This document shows positions 1-8,950 of a stretch of DNA of 64,000 bases, piece after piece. The DNA comes from Ostreococcus lucimarinus CCE9901. Lineage: Eukaryota; Chlorophyta; Mamiellophyceae; Mamiellales; Bathycoccaceae. The first letter of the stretch is position 1. Every line of letters begins with the position of its first letter. Where the stretch lies: contig NC_009371.1 of the NCBI RefSeq assembly GCF_000092065.1, positions 124,001 to 188,000 of the forward strand. Reading direction: 5' to 3'. The translations under genes and the position numbers were made by a program. The notes beneath the pieces are model-generated. The model did not search any database and was not told where the DNA came from. It saw only the letters and a list, made by a program, of their open reading frames with translations.

Positions 1-632
1 AGGGACGTGATGATGGGCAAGTACACCCCACCCGCGCGCGCCGTCGTGGACGGCATCGCGGGCGCGAGCAAAGCCTCAGAGATGGTCAGACCGTAAGACA
101 GACCGAGCGTAGACTTGCCGAGCGCGCGCACGAACATCGTCGCCACGCGGTCGCCCAACCCCGTGCGCACGAAACCGCGCGCGAAGAAGAACGCGAGCAC
201 GATGAGCCAAATCACATCATTCGTCATCGCTCCGAACGCCGCTTGAAAGCTCAGCGTCTTCGTCACCACCGCCGTGGTCAACCCGACGAACGCCCACGCC
301 CCCACCGGCAACGGCCCCAACACGAGCCCGCAAATCGTCGACAAAAAAATGCTCAACAGCGCCCACGCCTGCGGCACGACCGCCTCCGGTCGCGGCACAA
401 TAAAGTTCACCACCAACCCCACGCCCACGGACGCGGCGAGCGGGACCAAATTCGCTCCCTTCCACACGAACGGCGTCGCCGCCGCGCTCGCGTTCGCCGC
501 GCGCGCCGCGCCCGCGACCACCGCCTCTCGCCGTCGCGCTCGCGTCGCGCCCGCCGCGCCTCGCGCGCTCGCGCACGTCGCACACGCGCACGCGCGCGCG
601 TGCGCGTCTCCGCGCGTCGTCGGCAGCGCCAT
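1..632 (-). CDS. DIT1: Plastid 2-oxoglutarate/malate translocator (DiT1-like), C-terminus outside the window
   Basis: The reverse strand is open from an ATG at 632 to the left edge (about 210 codons). The first ~50 residues are Ala/Arg/Thr-rich with almost no acidic residues, as expected of a plastid transit peptide. Hydrophobic stretches follow with motifs I recognise from the plant DiT1 branch of the DASS/CitT anion transporters: AFVGLTTAVVTKTLSF, TNDVIWLIVLAFFFARGF, GKSTLGLSYGL and MPSTTARAGG. Family members sit in the inner chloroplast envelope and exchange malate for 2-oxoglutarate, supplying carbon skeletons to the GS/GOGAT cycle. The gene is divergent from the plastid uL22 gene. The 632 start is the only in-frame ATG I saw that leaves a full presequence; the family assignment is firm, the substrate is inferred. 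Confidence 0.88.
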   Translation of the reverse strand, partial: MALPTTRGDAHARACACATCASARGAAGATRARRREAVVAGAARAANASAAATPFVWKGANLVPLAASVGVGLVVNFIVPRPEAVVPQAWALLSIFLSTICGLVLGPLPVGAWAFVGLTTAVVTKTLSFQAAFGAMTNDVIWLIVLAFFFARGFVRTGLGDRVATMFVRALGKSTLGLSYGLTISEALLAPAMPSTTARAGGVYLPIITS

Positions 633-1022
633 CGTCGTCGCCGTCGTCGTCGTTCGCGCGCGTCGTCCCGTCGTCGTCGTCGTCGTTCGCGCGCGTCGTC
701 CCTTCGTCGCGCCGTCGCGCGCGCGCGCGTCGACGCGCGCGCCGATCGCTCTCGCGCTCATCACCGCGCGCATCGTTCGCGTCGAGCGTCGCGCGCGCGC
801 GTGTGCGGCGTCGCGCGCGTCGAGGTCGTTAGGGCAAATCGAGGCCCCCTCGGAGATAAATGCCGGGAATCGCGTATTCGACGCGTTCGAACGCCGTGTA
901 TATATATCCGAATGTCCGAATTCATACATCACCGCGCACTGAATGCCCACACGAAGGCGCGCCGACGTCGCCCGCCCCCGCGCCGCGCGCGCGCGCGTCG
1001 CCACACGTCGACGCCCGTCGAC
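633..1022. promoter_or_regulatory. Shared spacer between DiT1-like and plastid uL22 genes, with TATA element
   Basis: This 390-bp spacer separates two divergent plastid-protein genes. The half next to DiT1 is CpG-rich low-complexity sequence dominated by cgtcgt and cgcg runs. The half next to uL22 is less biased and contains TATATATAT at 899-907, about 115 bp upstream of the uL22 ATG, a plausible TATA box for the plus-strand gene. No coding potential seen. Confidence 0.5.
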
Positions 1023-2001
1023 ATGTTCACGCTCGCGACGCGCCCGACGACGACGCGCGCGACGCGCGTCCCGACCGCGAGCCGACGCCGCTCGACCGCC
1101 GTCGCGCTGACGATGCGCGCGTCGACGACGCCGAACGCGCTCGCGCTCGGCGACACGCCGCGCCGAGTCGCGCTGCAGCGCCGACGGATGACGACGACGA
1201 CGGCGGCGGCGCCGCGAGGCGTCGTCGCGGCGACGGAGGTGCGCGCGCGCGAGCGATGCGATCGACAAAAATTTGCGCGAGCGATCGGGGAGGCGCGGGA
1301 GGCGCGGAGACGCGCGCGGCGCGCGGGGGGGGGCGAGACGACGCGCGAACAAACCCTGGATGGGGTTTCGAGGCGTCGCGCGCGATGGCGCGATGGCGCG
1401 GTGACGCGCGCGGGGGGGGCGACGCGGACGCGCGCGCGCGGTGGAGAAGAAACGAGCGCATCGCGCGGGCGATGCGGGGGACGACGCGCGCGCGAGGAAG
1501 GGGTGGGAGGCGCGAGAGAACGAGAAGGCGATAGGGTTGGCGCTCGGCGGCGAGGACGGCGAGGACGCGGGCGCGAGGGGCGCGCGCGCGATGGACGCGC
1601 GTGGGATATGGAGTACTGACGATGTGTTGATGTTTTACCGCGCGTAGGTTGAAGCCGAGAAGAAGGAGGCGGTGTGCTACTTGCGAGGCGTGCGCATGTC
1701 GGCGTCGAAGATTCGTCGCGTGTTGGACGTCATTCGCGGGAAGAGCTACGAGGAGTGCTTGATCATGCTTGAATTCATGCCGTACCGCTCGTGCGAACCG
1801 ATTCTTAACGCGCTGTTCTCTTGCGCGTCGAACGCGAAGAACAACATGGGGATGAACAAGGCGAAGCTGTACGTCTCGGAGTGCTACGCGGACGGCGGGG
1901 CGACGATGAAGCGTTTCCGCCCGCGCGCGCAAGGGCGTCCGTTCTCCATCCGTAAGCGCACGGCGAGCATCACGCTTAAGATGGCTGAGCGTGAAGATTG
2001 A
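1023..2001 (+). CDS. RPL22: Plastid 50S ribosomal protein uL22 precursor, two exons
   Basis: Exon 1 is 1023-1238 (72 codons) and exon 2 is 1648-2001 (118 codons with stop). The intron 1239-1647 has a gtgcgc donor and cgcgtag acceptor, is phase 0, and has ACTGAC at 1615-1620, 27 nt before the acceptor. Exon 1 encodes an Arg/Thr/Ala-rich transit peptide ending in ATE. Exon 2 carries the uL22 fold: YLRGVRMSASKIRRVLDVI, then the AKLYVSE strand and the FRPRAQGRPFSIRKRT hook that lines the exit tunnel in this family. It acts in the plastid ribosome large subunit. In many algae rpl22 stays in the plastid genome, so a nuclear copy with a presequence implies organelle-to-nucleus transfer. The splice model is my own but restores a continuous reading frame. 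Confidence 0.9.
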
Positions 2002-2304
2002 GCGAACACACATTTATTTGGCATGAGACGTTAGTAGGCTTAGCAACGAACACACCTTAAAATCCGCGAGCGCGCTCGCGTTGTAACGCACGACGCGCGT
2101 TCATTGAATCGATCGAACGAATCACCGAATCGCCGCACCTCCGACGCCATCGCCCGAGCACGCTTCCGCGCGCGCAACCGTCTACATATTTCATTACATC
2201 ACGACGCCGCGCGACGCGCTCGCGCGCCGACGACGCGTCCTCGCCCGCGCCGCTCCGTCGCGTCGCGTCGATCGCCGCCCGACGTCCCGGCGCCGTCCTC
2301 GCGC

Positions 2305-2475
2305 CTACCGCGCGCCCTTCGCCTTGGCCTCGCGTCGCTCGATCGCGACGTCCATCTCGTCCTTTCGCACCTTCATCACGGTGTACCAGTACGCCGCCCC
2401 GCAAAACGTCAACAGCGCCCCCGCGATCGCGGCGTTCCCCGTCGCGCGCGCCGCGTGTCGCTCGCTGAACGCCAT
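2305..2475 (-). CDS. COA3-like mitochondrial cytochrome oxidase assembly factor (56 aa)
   Basis: A 56-residue protein starts at the ATG at 2475. It has a short basic N-terminus, one membrane segment (about residues 13-32, AIAGALLTFCGAAYWYTVM) and a charged tail with VRKDEMD. This layout, especially a Tyr-rich end of the membrane helix followed by K-x-D-E/D, resembles the COA3/CCDC56 family, whose members sit in the mitochondrial inner membrane and stabilise newly made COX1. The frame stays open upstream to 2808, but that part is an Arg-rich shadow. The gene converges on uL22 with ~300 bp between the stops. The assignment rests on a short motif and is moderate. Confidence 0.55.
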   Translation of the reverse strand: MAFSERHAARATGNAAIAGALLTFCGAAYWYTVMKVRKDEMDVAIERREAKAKGAR

Positions 2476-5053
2476 CTCGCGCGCGCGCGTCGAGCGATGC
2501 TTCGCGCGTGTCGACGCGCCGCGCGCCGCGGACGCCGTCGCGCGACGCGAGCGACCGTCGCGCGCGTGGGAGTGGCGCGAACCGGGCTTCGTTCGTCGGA
2601 CGGCGAACGTCAGTCGTCGTCGCGCGGCGCGACGCGCGGCGCGACGCGCGGAGGCGATCGTTCGACGCGAAAAAATGTTTCGGTGCGTTCGACGCGCGCG
2701 AGGGCGCGTCGAGGACGTCGCGCGAGGTGGACGAGGGGTGAATGCGGCGACGCGCGAACGCATCCGCGCCGCCGGACGACGCGCGAATGAACGGCGTGAC
2801 GACCACACATGCCGCCCCAGTCAGACGACGTTTCGGCGTACGTGGTGATTGGTTTAAGTATACAGTCATGCACGCATGATCGGACCGTTCGTTCGCGACG
2901 TCGGCGCGGAAGGGGCGCGAGGATGGAGAGGTGGAGATGGAGGCGGCGACGACGCGGCGGCGCGGCGGCGCGGCGCGTTTTTCGTTCGTTCGTTCGTTCG
3001 TCATCTGAGCTCGGGAACGCGCGATGCGCGTCGTGAAGAATCGCGAGGAAGATCGAACGCTATTAACCCAGCTCGCTTTGAGCCTCGGCTTTGAAGAGAC
3101 TTGTTCCAAACTACACGACAATTGTCTGAGCGAAATTCGCGCCGACCCGCGCGCGGGAACGAGGAAGATGACGAACGGACGAATGAATGCATCGATGAAC
3201 GCGGGAGATGAGACGGGATGAAGTTTGTTTGTTTCGCGCACTGACGTTGGATTCGGTCGTCGCGAATTCGCGAAATCGCAGAGAACGAACGCGCTCGGAG
3301 ACGCAGAGGCGGGTGGACGTTTGTTTGGTTAAATGAGGTGCGTCTCGGACGTTCTTGTGTTTTCTCTCTTCTTCGCCGAAAAGCGAATCGTTACGGAAAT
3401 GAGGACCTCTCTTTCCCCAATTGATCGAAGATGAAAAGCATATAGAAGGCCGGTGCCACCGGCTATACTTGCCAGTATTATCTGATCCGTCAACGATTCG
3501 CCGAACGCATTCGGCGAAGAATGGTTTTTCTTTTTTCTGTGACCGAACGAGGGACGACGCGGACGACGACGCGGGCGCGACGAGCGCGCCCAAAGATTCT
3601 CTGGGGCGTCGCGCGAGTGGAGATGAGGAAATTGATGGTCCGTGTTTACGAATTACGGTGATGAGACAACAAACATCGGGTGTGACAACCCAGTTCCGAT
3701 CTGTTTACGTTCTCGAAGGCCCCCATTGGTCGATGCGTCGTCATCGTCGTCCACGTTATTCGCGTTTTCACATCACTCGTTTGTTTGCTTCGCTAAGTTG
3801 GGCACTTTACTCCGTCAGTGTTTCTTTGCCCCGTTCCCTAGAAGCTAGAACGATAGGTCGGCCCGTTGAATCGAAGCTTCGGGTTCGGTCGCGCAACTGG
3901 TTTCTCGCTATGTTTATTCGCTGCTTACCGCGGGTAAATACATTGAGGCCAGACATCTATCGATGCATTTACGATGACCATTTCGTCGCGCGGGATCGCC
4001 GAGTGGTTTGCGGGCTGTTACTTCAGGCAGCCGGGCGTGGAATCCCATCCATGTTTGGCGTTAATCAGCCCGTAAAGTAACGAGCTCGCATTCTGAGCGG
4101 CCGCGGGGAAGTTACTTACTATCTCGGCCCCGATGCAGTTTGCTCTGGAAACCGGGCTTACACCTACTTCTGCCTTACCTCTGTTTTCGAATCTCTCATC
4201 TCGCGCGTTTTCTCGGTCACTCACCGAGTTGTTTAATTTTCCCATCGCAGAAATCGCTAGCGTCGAGCTTTCCAAGACGACGCGAGCGTACACGGGTAGA
4301 AGTTTTATAGGTGCGTGCATCGTCGAACGGCGCGAATGTTTCGTTTATTTTCTATGGATGCGCGTCATGGCGAGAGTGATGAAATGGTGATGATTGCGAT
4401 GATTATAACCTCGAGGCTGTTTGTTAGAAGGCCATGTGCCTGTGCGCTCAATCACTTCAAAAACGACTTCTCCTTTCGCTGAGCAATCATCACTTCAATG
4501 TTAAGAACTCTCGTCGGCACAGCCGATGATGCAGCAATTTCGTGTGCAGCGCAGTACGTCGTCGGGGAATCTGGATTTCCAGGCGAACCTTCCTCGATCG
4601 CGGCGTATGAGAATCCGTTCTCGGCTTGGCACAAATCGCGCGGTTACGCCGCTGTCTGAGGCTTGTCGCTGACCATCTTTTTTCTTTACTCGTGGCGAAC
4701 AAATTTCACCATACTGACCCCGATCGTTTGGGTTTGCGCTCCACTCAGTACACATAGGATATAGACGGTTAGATGCATAGATGATTAGAGATTTGGTTAC
4801 GACTCGAGCGCGAACGACTTCGCGAGCGGCGCAAGGACATGACGAAATACCATTGTTTCACGACGGTCTTCTGATGCCTCGGTTTTGATGACTTGCATGG
4901 TGCTAGTACTCCGATCCTTTCTGTCGCTCGCACGTCGTTCGTACGACGAATCATTAGCGCGCGCGCGCACCGTTTGTAAAAATAACGTCGCGCACAAAAA
5001 AACTTGTCTGGCAATTTAGCGCAAAGCCGCGTCTCGTGTTACAAAAAAACTAA
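2476..5053. other. Long low-GC intergenic region with hairpins and no convincing protein gene
   Basis: About 2.6 kb separates two minus-strand genes; its middle and right parts are visibly AT-richer than the surrounding DNA. The open frames here (for example 3421-4080 plus and 3111-3593 minus) show no family I recognise and no presequence-like start. Notable items are a near-perfect palindrome at 3449-3463, a 9-bp stem with 4-nt loop at 3497-3518 followed by T-rich sequence at 3524-3538, and a tRNA-Leu-like fragment at 3988-4050. It could hold an RNA gene, long UTRs or a replication/AT island. I see nothing else to annotate. Confidence 0.5.
3497..3538 (+). ncRNA. Hairpin followed by a T-rich tract, possible end of a small RNA gene
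   Basis: TTCGCCGAA (3497-3505) and TTCGGCGAA (3510-3518) form a perfect 9-bp stem around loop CGCA. Two runs of T follow directly (3524-3538). RNA polymerase III terminates at such T runs, so this could be the 3' end of an RNA starting around 3340-3430; a second palindrome at 3449-3463 lies just upstream. I could not match the sequence to U1-U6, RNase P/MRP, SRP or U3 from memory. Speculative. Confidence 0.2.
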
Positions 5054-5668
5054 TCAAGGACACATCAAACTCAGCGCCGTGATGTTCCCAGTCACCGGAT
5101 TCTCCCCATCAGCCACCTTACACAGTCCCGTCAGCACATCCTTTCGCACGATCACATCCGACCAGTCACTATTCGTAAGCTTCACCTCGTCCAACTGCGC
5201 GCTGCTCACGATGGCGCCGCTAAGAATCGCGTTCGTGAAATCCGCTCCCGTCAGGTTCGCCTGCCCCAGGTTTGCGTTGCTCAAATTCGCGTTCACAAAC
5301 GTCGCGTTGGATAAATCCGCCCCGAACAGCGTGATTCCGGTCAAATTCGCGTCGTTGAAGTTCGCGCGCTTGAGCGACCCCTTCGTGAAGTACTCGCCGG
5401 TGCCCTCGAAGTTCTTCCCGCTGTAGTCGTACCCATCGCACGAGTTCGTCGCGCACTCGCTCGTCTGCGGGATCGCCAGCGCGACGGGCGCCGCGGACGC
5501 GCTCATCGCGAGCGCGGCGAGCGCGGCGACGAGCGCGGGCGCGGCGTCGGACCGCGGTGACGTCGTCGGGACGGCGCGCGGCGGGACAGCGCGCGCGCGC
5601 GGCGCGGTGACGCGGTGCGCGGGCGCGCGGGCGATGGGAGCGAACGTCGTCGTCGCGGTGGCGCGCAT
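5054..5668 (-). CDS. Thylakoid lumenal pentapeptide-repeat protein (TL17.4-like)
   Basis: A 204-residue protein from the ATG at 5668. It has an Arg/Ala/Pro-rich stromal targeting part, then a hydrophobic lumenal signal (ALVAALAALAMSASAAP) ending in an Ala-x-Ala-type cleavage site before IPQTSECATNSC. The mature part is built of A(D/N)LxX pentapeptides between about residues 100 and 165 (ANFNDANLTGITLFGADLSN and following), which fold as a right-handed quadrilateral helix in this family. The N- and C-terminal cysteine pattern and length match the plant 17.4-kDa thylakoid lumen protein, whose exact role is unknown. An in-frame upstream start at 5743 (MHFLLQL) would add 25 residues before the typical presequence; I prefer 5668. 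The next gene, on the same strand, ends 78 bp upstream of this ATG. Confidence 0.85.
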   Translation of the reverse strand: MRATATTTFAPIARAPAHRVTAPRARAVPPRAVPTTSPRSDAAPALVAALAALAMSASAAPVALAIPQTSECATNSCDGYDYSGKNFEGTGEYFTKGSLKRANFNDANLTGITLFGADLSNATFVNANLSNANLGQANLTGADFTNAILSGAIVSSAQLDEVKLTNSDWSDVIVRKDVLTGLCKVADGENPVTGNITALSLMCP

Positions 5669-5746
5669 TCGGCGAGCGTGGGGCGGTGCGCGCGGAGATG
5701 TGAGGTGGTTTAAAGAATCGGTGAGTTGGAGTAAAAAATGCAAGCG

Positions 5747-7132
5747 TCAACGTCGCCGCTTGACGCCGTGGATGATGGAGGCGTACAAATCGAACTGAAA
5801 GCTCGCGGCGACGTCGTCAGCGAATGGATAAGGCGCACCACAGCGGTACGCGGCGACGAGACCGGAAATGATGGCGATCTCGTGCGTGTTGACCGAAGTG
5901 TACGAGCCGGCGTAGAGCGTACGACGCTTGTTTTGGACGAAACGCCAAAAAGGTACGGCGCGCGTGAAATGCCGAACCGTGTGGCCGAATTGTCGCCACC
6001 ACTTGACGAGTAAAACGCGATTTGGGTCGATTTCGTCGCGAGTCCATCGCGATTTGTCTTTTGCGGCGTTCAAGAAGATGGATTGATACACTCGCTCGCC
6101 GTTCGCGCCCTTGGCGAACGGTTGGTACGCCGTCAGGTCGAAGCTCATCTCGCACAGCGACGGATCATCGTCGTAAGATTTGATAAAGTACATATCGCGC
6201 ACGTCTTCCGCGACTTCGTAGTGCTTCTTCATGTAAGCCTCATCGGAATGCGTGACGGAGACGTCGTCAAAGTACTCGATGTTGTTGAAAATGTGGCGCT
6301 CCATCATCGACGTCCCCGTGCCCGCATCGAGCATCGCCTTCGACTGCTCGGTGTTACACGCGAAAATCACGCGATCGCACTCTCGCACCTCGATCGCCCC
6401 TTCGGCGTTTTCAAAGTGCACTCGAACGCACTTTTTCTCGCGCTCAACCTTGACCACGCGCGCGTTCAACGTCACCCGACCCCCGTGACTCGTTATGTCC
6501 TCCCCGATCCGACGATACATCTCCGAAAACTTTGGAAACGCAAACATTTTCGGCGCTTCGCTCATAAACCGCACGGGATCGTAATCATACAACCGCAATC
6601 GATCATCGTTGAACACGCGCGCGAGCACGATGCTGCTCACCTTGCGCGTGCAGTTCCCCGTCCCAAAAAACAACGCCGTCGTCGCGTACACCATCCGATC
6701 CCGAAACGCCTTCGAGTGTCCGTGCCATCGCAGCGCTCGCTCCACGCTCACGAACGCGTACAGCGCCTCGAACCGTTTTATGCGTTTCAGCGTCTTTTCA
6801 AACCTCGCGATGTCGTCTCGCAGCGCTCGCGTCAGCGCCGTCGCCTCCCCGTGATTCCGCCAGTGCGCCTCTCCTCGCCCGAAGCTCACTCGGACGTCCA
6901 CCCAATGCGGCGTCTCCGTCCCGCACGCCTCCATGATCGCTCGCGCGTTCGCGTAGCTCGTCGCGCCGCCCTGCACGCCGTCGTTGATGGTCGTCCCGCC
7001 CACGACCTCGCTCGTCGCGACGCCGCCGAGCGCGTCGCCGCGCTCGAGCGTCTCCACGTCCGCGCCCGCGCGCGCGAGCGCGAACGACGCCGCGCACCCG
7101 GCCGCGCCGCCGCCGACGACGACGACGCGCAT
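5747..7132 (-). CDS. FAD/NAD(P)-binding amine-oxidase-like oxidoreductase
   Basis: The chosen ATG at 7132 places the dinucleotide-binding motif VVVGGGAAGCAAS at residues 4-16, typical of this superfamily. The second conserved part, with R/K-x-GGR-like VTLNARVVKVEREKK and DRVIFACNTEQSKAML, is the FAD-domain return strand seen in COG2907-type predicted NAD/FAD-binding proteins and amine oxidases. The C-terminus YAGSYTSVNTHEIAIISGL matches the last FAD-contacting segment (the G-S-Y...H-E/N-x-A-x-x-SG pattern). No presequence remains after this start, so it is probably cytosolic; a longer frame to 7195 exists with a non-specific Arg-rich extension. It is divergent from the PUS1-like gene over a 186-bp CG-repeat spacer. 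The substrate cannot be told from sequence. Confidence 0.8.
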   Translation of the reverse strand: MRVVVVGGGAAGCAASFALARAGADVETLERGDALGGVATSEVVGGTTINDGVQGGATSYANARAIMEACGTETPHWVDVRVSFGRGEAHWRNHGEATALTRALRDDIARFEKTLKRIKRFEALYAFVSVERALRWHGHSKAFRDRMVYATTALFFGTGNCTRKVSSIVLARVFNDDRLRLYDYDPVRFMSEAPKMFAFPKFSEMYRRIGEDITSHGGRVTLNARVVKVEREKKCVRVHFENAEGAIEVRECDRVIFACNTEQSKAMLDAGTGTSMMERHIFNNIEYFDDVSVTHSDEAYMKKHYEVAEDVRDMYFIKSYDDDPSLCEMSFDLTAYQPFAKGANGERVYQSIFLNAAKDKSRWTRDEIDPNRVLLVKWWRQFGHTVRHFTRAVPFWRFVQNKRRTLYAGSYTSVNTHEIAIISGLVAAYRCGAPYPFADDVAASFQFDLYASIIHGVKRRR

Positions 7133-7318
7133 CGCGCGCGTCGCTCGCGCGTCGGCGTGTCCCGACGGTTCGCGTCGCGTGACGTCACCCCGCACACGAC
7201 GACGCGCGCGCGCGCGCGCGATCGCGCGCGCGCGACGGCGGCGAGGCGCGCGCGACCGACGCGCGGCGACCGACGCGCGGCGAACGCGCGCGACGCGACG
7301 CGCGCGCGAGCGAGAGAG

Positions 7319-8767
7319 ATGGATTCGTTGGTGAATGATGACGCGGCGGCGGCGGCGGCGGCGATGACGCGCGAGGACGACGCGACGGCGGCGATCGACG
7401 GCGCGGAGACGCGCGAGACGGGCGATGGCGGTGACATCGACGCACCGCGCGCGGACGAAGCGCGGAAACCGCCGACGAATCCGAATAAGAAACGGAAGTG
7501 CGCGGTGACGTTTGCCTACGTCGGCGCCGGGTACGCGGGCATGCAGCGAAACCCGGGCGTGCGGACGATCGAGGGGGAGCTGGAGGGCGCGATCGCGCGC
7601 GCGGGAGGGATATCCGATGCGAATGCGGGCGATTTCGCGAAAGTGCAGTGGACGCGGGCGGCGAGGACGGATAAGGGGGTGTCGGCGGTGGGGCAGGTGG
7701 TGGCGCTGAAGATGGTGTTGGAACCGAGCGGGATGGTGGAGAGGATTAACGCGGCTTTGCCGGAGCGATTTGAGGTGTTTGGGATCGATCGAGTCACCGG
7801 GGGGTTTAACGCGAAGACGATGTGCGATCGGCGACGGTATGAGTACGTGATACCGACGCGGGCGTTTGATCCGAATCTCGGCGCCGAGGGCGCGGCGGAG
7901 GCGTTCGCGTTTACGGAGGAGACGCGCTCGCGGGTGGACGGTGTGCTAAAAAATTACTGCGGGACGCATAATTTTCATAACTATACGGTTAAGGTGAAAC
8001 CAACGGACGCGCAAGCGAAGCGCTACATCATAAGCTTCGAATGCTCGGCGCCGTTTGAGGTGGAGGGCGAGCAATTCGTTCGGTGCCAAGTCGTCGGGCA
8101 GTCGTTCATGTTGCACCAGATTCGCAAGCTCATCGGCACCATGCTCGCCGTCGTTCGAGGTGAGCTGACCGAGGACGACCAGAAATTTGCACTGCTCACG
8201 CACGAATTCGTGCCGACGCCCATGGCGCCCGAACTCGGGCTCTTCCTTTGCGAGTGCATCTACAAGGCGTACAACGACAAATTCGGCGGCGTGCACGAAA
8301 ACTTTGAACTGGCCAAGTACAGCGAGCGAAGCGAGTCGTTCAAGCAAACGCACGTGTACCCGCACATCGCGAAACAAGAGCGAGAGGAATCAACCATGCA
8401 AAACTGGATCCGCGACGTCCTCTGCGGGCGCGATTTACGCGACCAATTCGACGCCGCCATGGCCGCCTCGCTCGCCCGAGACGAAACCCTCGACGTCTCG
8501 CGCGTCGGCCACAGACAATCAAAGAAGCGTCAATCCCTCGAGGATTCCCGCGCCGCGCGCGCCGACGCCGACGCCTTTCGAGACGTCCTCCTCGCCGGCG
8601 CCGATCGCGCCAAGTCTCGCAAGCTCTCCGTTCGTTTCAACGACAGGAGCGCCGAAATCGACCGCGCCGCGTCCGCCGCGCGCGTCGTCCCCATCGCGCC
8701 CCCCCCGCCCCCGACTTCTCGCGCTCGCGCGCTCGACGACGCCGAGCTCAGCGACGGTTCGCTGTAA
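7319..8767 (+). CDS. PUS1: tRNA pseudouridine synthase, PUS1/TruA family
   Basis: A 482-residue protein from the ATG at 7319. After a ~55-residue low-complexity acidic/Ala N-terminus come KRKCAVTFAYVGAGYAGMQ, the catalytic motif RAARTDKGVSA (the Asp is the nucleophilic residue of all TruA-type synthases, near residue 115), NAALPERFEVFGIDRV and the C-terminal VVGQSFMLHQIRKLIG. The GTHNFHNYT motif and the long C-terminal tail are those of eukaryotic Pus1, which modifies several tRNA positions and U2 snRNA in the nucleus. PNKKRK (about residue 55) could be a nuclear localisation signal. The tail beyond residue 400 is Ala/Arg/Ser-rich and probably disordered. It is followed on the same strand by the giant repeat gene after 183 bp. 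Confidence 0.92.
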   Translation: MDSLVNDDAAAAAAAMTREDDATAAIDGAETRETGDGGDIDAPRADEARKPPTNPNKKRKCAVTFAYVGAGYAGMQRNPGVRTIEGELEGAIARAGGISDANAGDFAKVQWTRAARTDKGVSAVGQVVALKMVLEPSGMVERINAALPERFEVFGIDRVTGGFNAKTMCDRRRYEYVIPTRAFDPNLGAEGAAEAFAFTEETRSRVDGVLKNYCGTHNFHNYTVKVKPTDAQAKRYIISFECSAPFEVEGEQFVRCQVVGQSFMLHQIRKLIGTMLAVVRGELTEDDQKFALLTHEFVPTPMAPELGLFLCECIYKAYNDKFGGVHENFELAKYSERSESFKQTHVYPHIAKQEREESTMQNWIRDVLCGRDLRDQFDAAMAASLARDETLDVSRVGHRQSKKRQSLEDSRAARADADAFRDVLLAGADRAKSRKLSVRFNDRSAEIDRAASAARVVPIAPPPPPTSRARALDDAELSDGSL

Positions 8768-8950
8768 CGCCCATCGACGCCCATTTTCATCGCTTCGCCT
8801 CCCTCGCGCCTCGCGTCCCGCGTCCGTCGCTCCCGCCTAACCACCCCTGACGAGTCGTGACCCATCGGGACCCCCGTCGAGTTTAAACCGTGCGCGCGAG
8901 CCGCGGGCGGTCGCGCACTTCGCGACGCGCCGTCGCGCGCTACGACGCGC

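Noticed and set aside
243-1619. Long plus-strand frame across the DiT1/uL22 spacer
   Set aside because: Arg-rich CpG shadow; only its 1023-1238 part is real, as exon 1 of uL22.
3421-4080. 219-codon frame in the low-GC island
   Set aside because: No domain, unusual codon mixture and it crosses the hairpin region.
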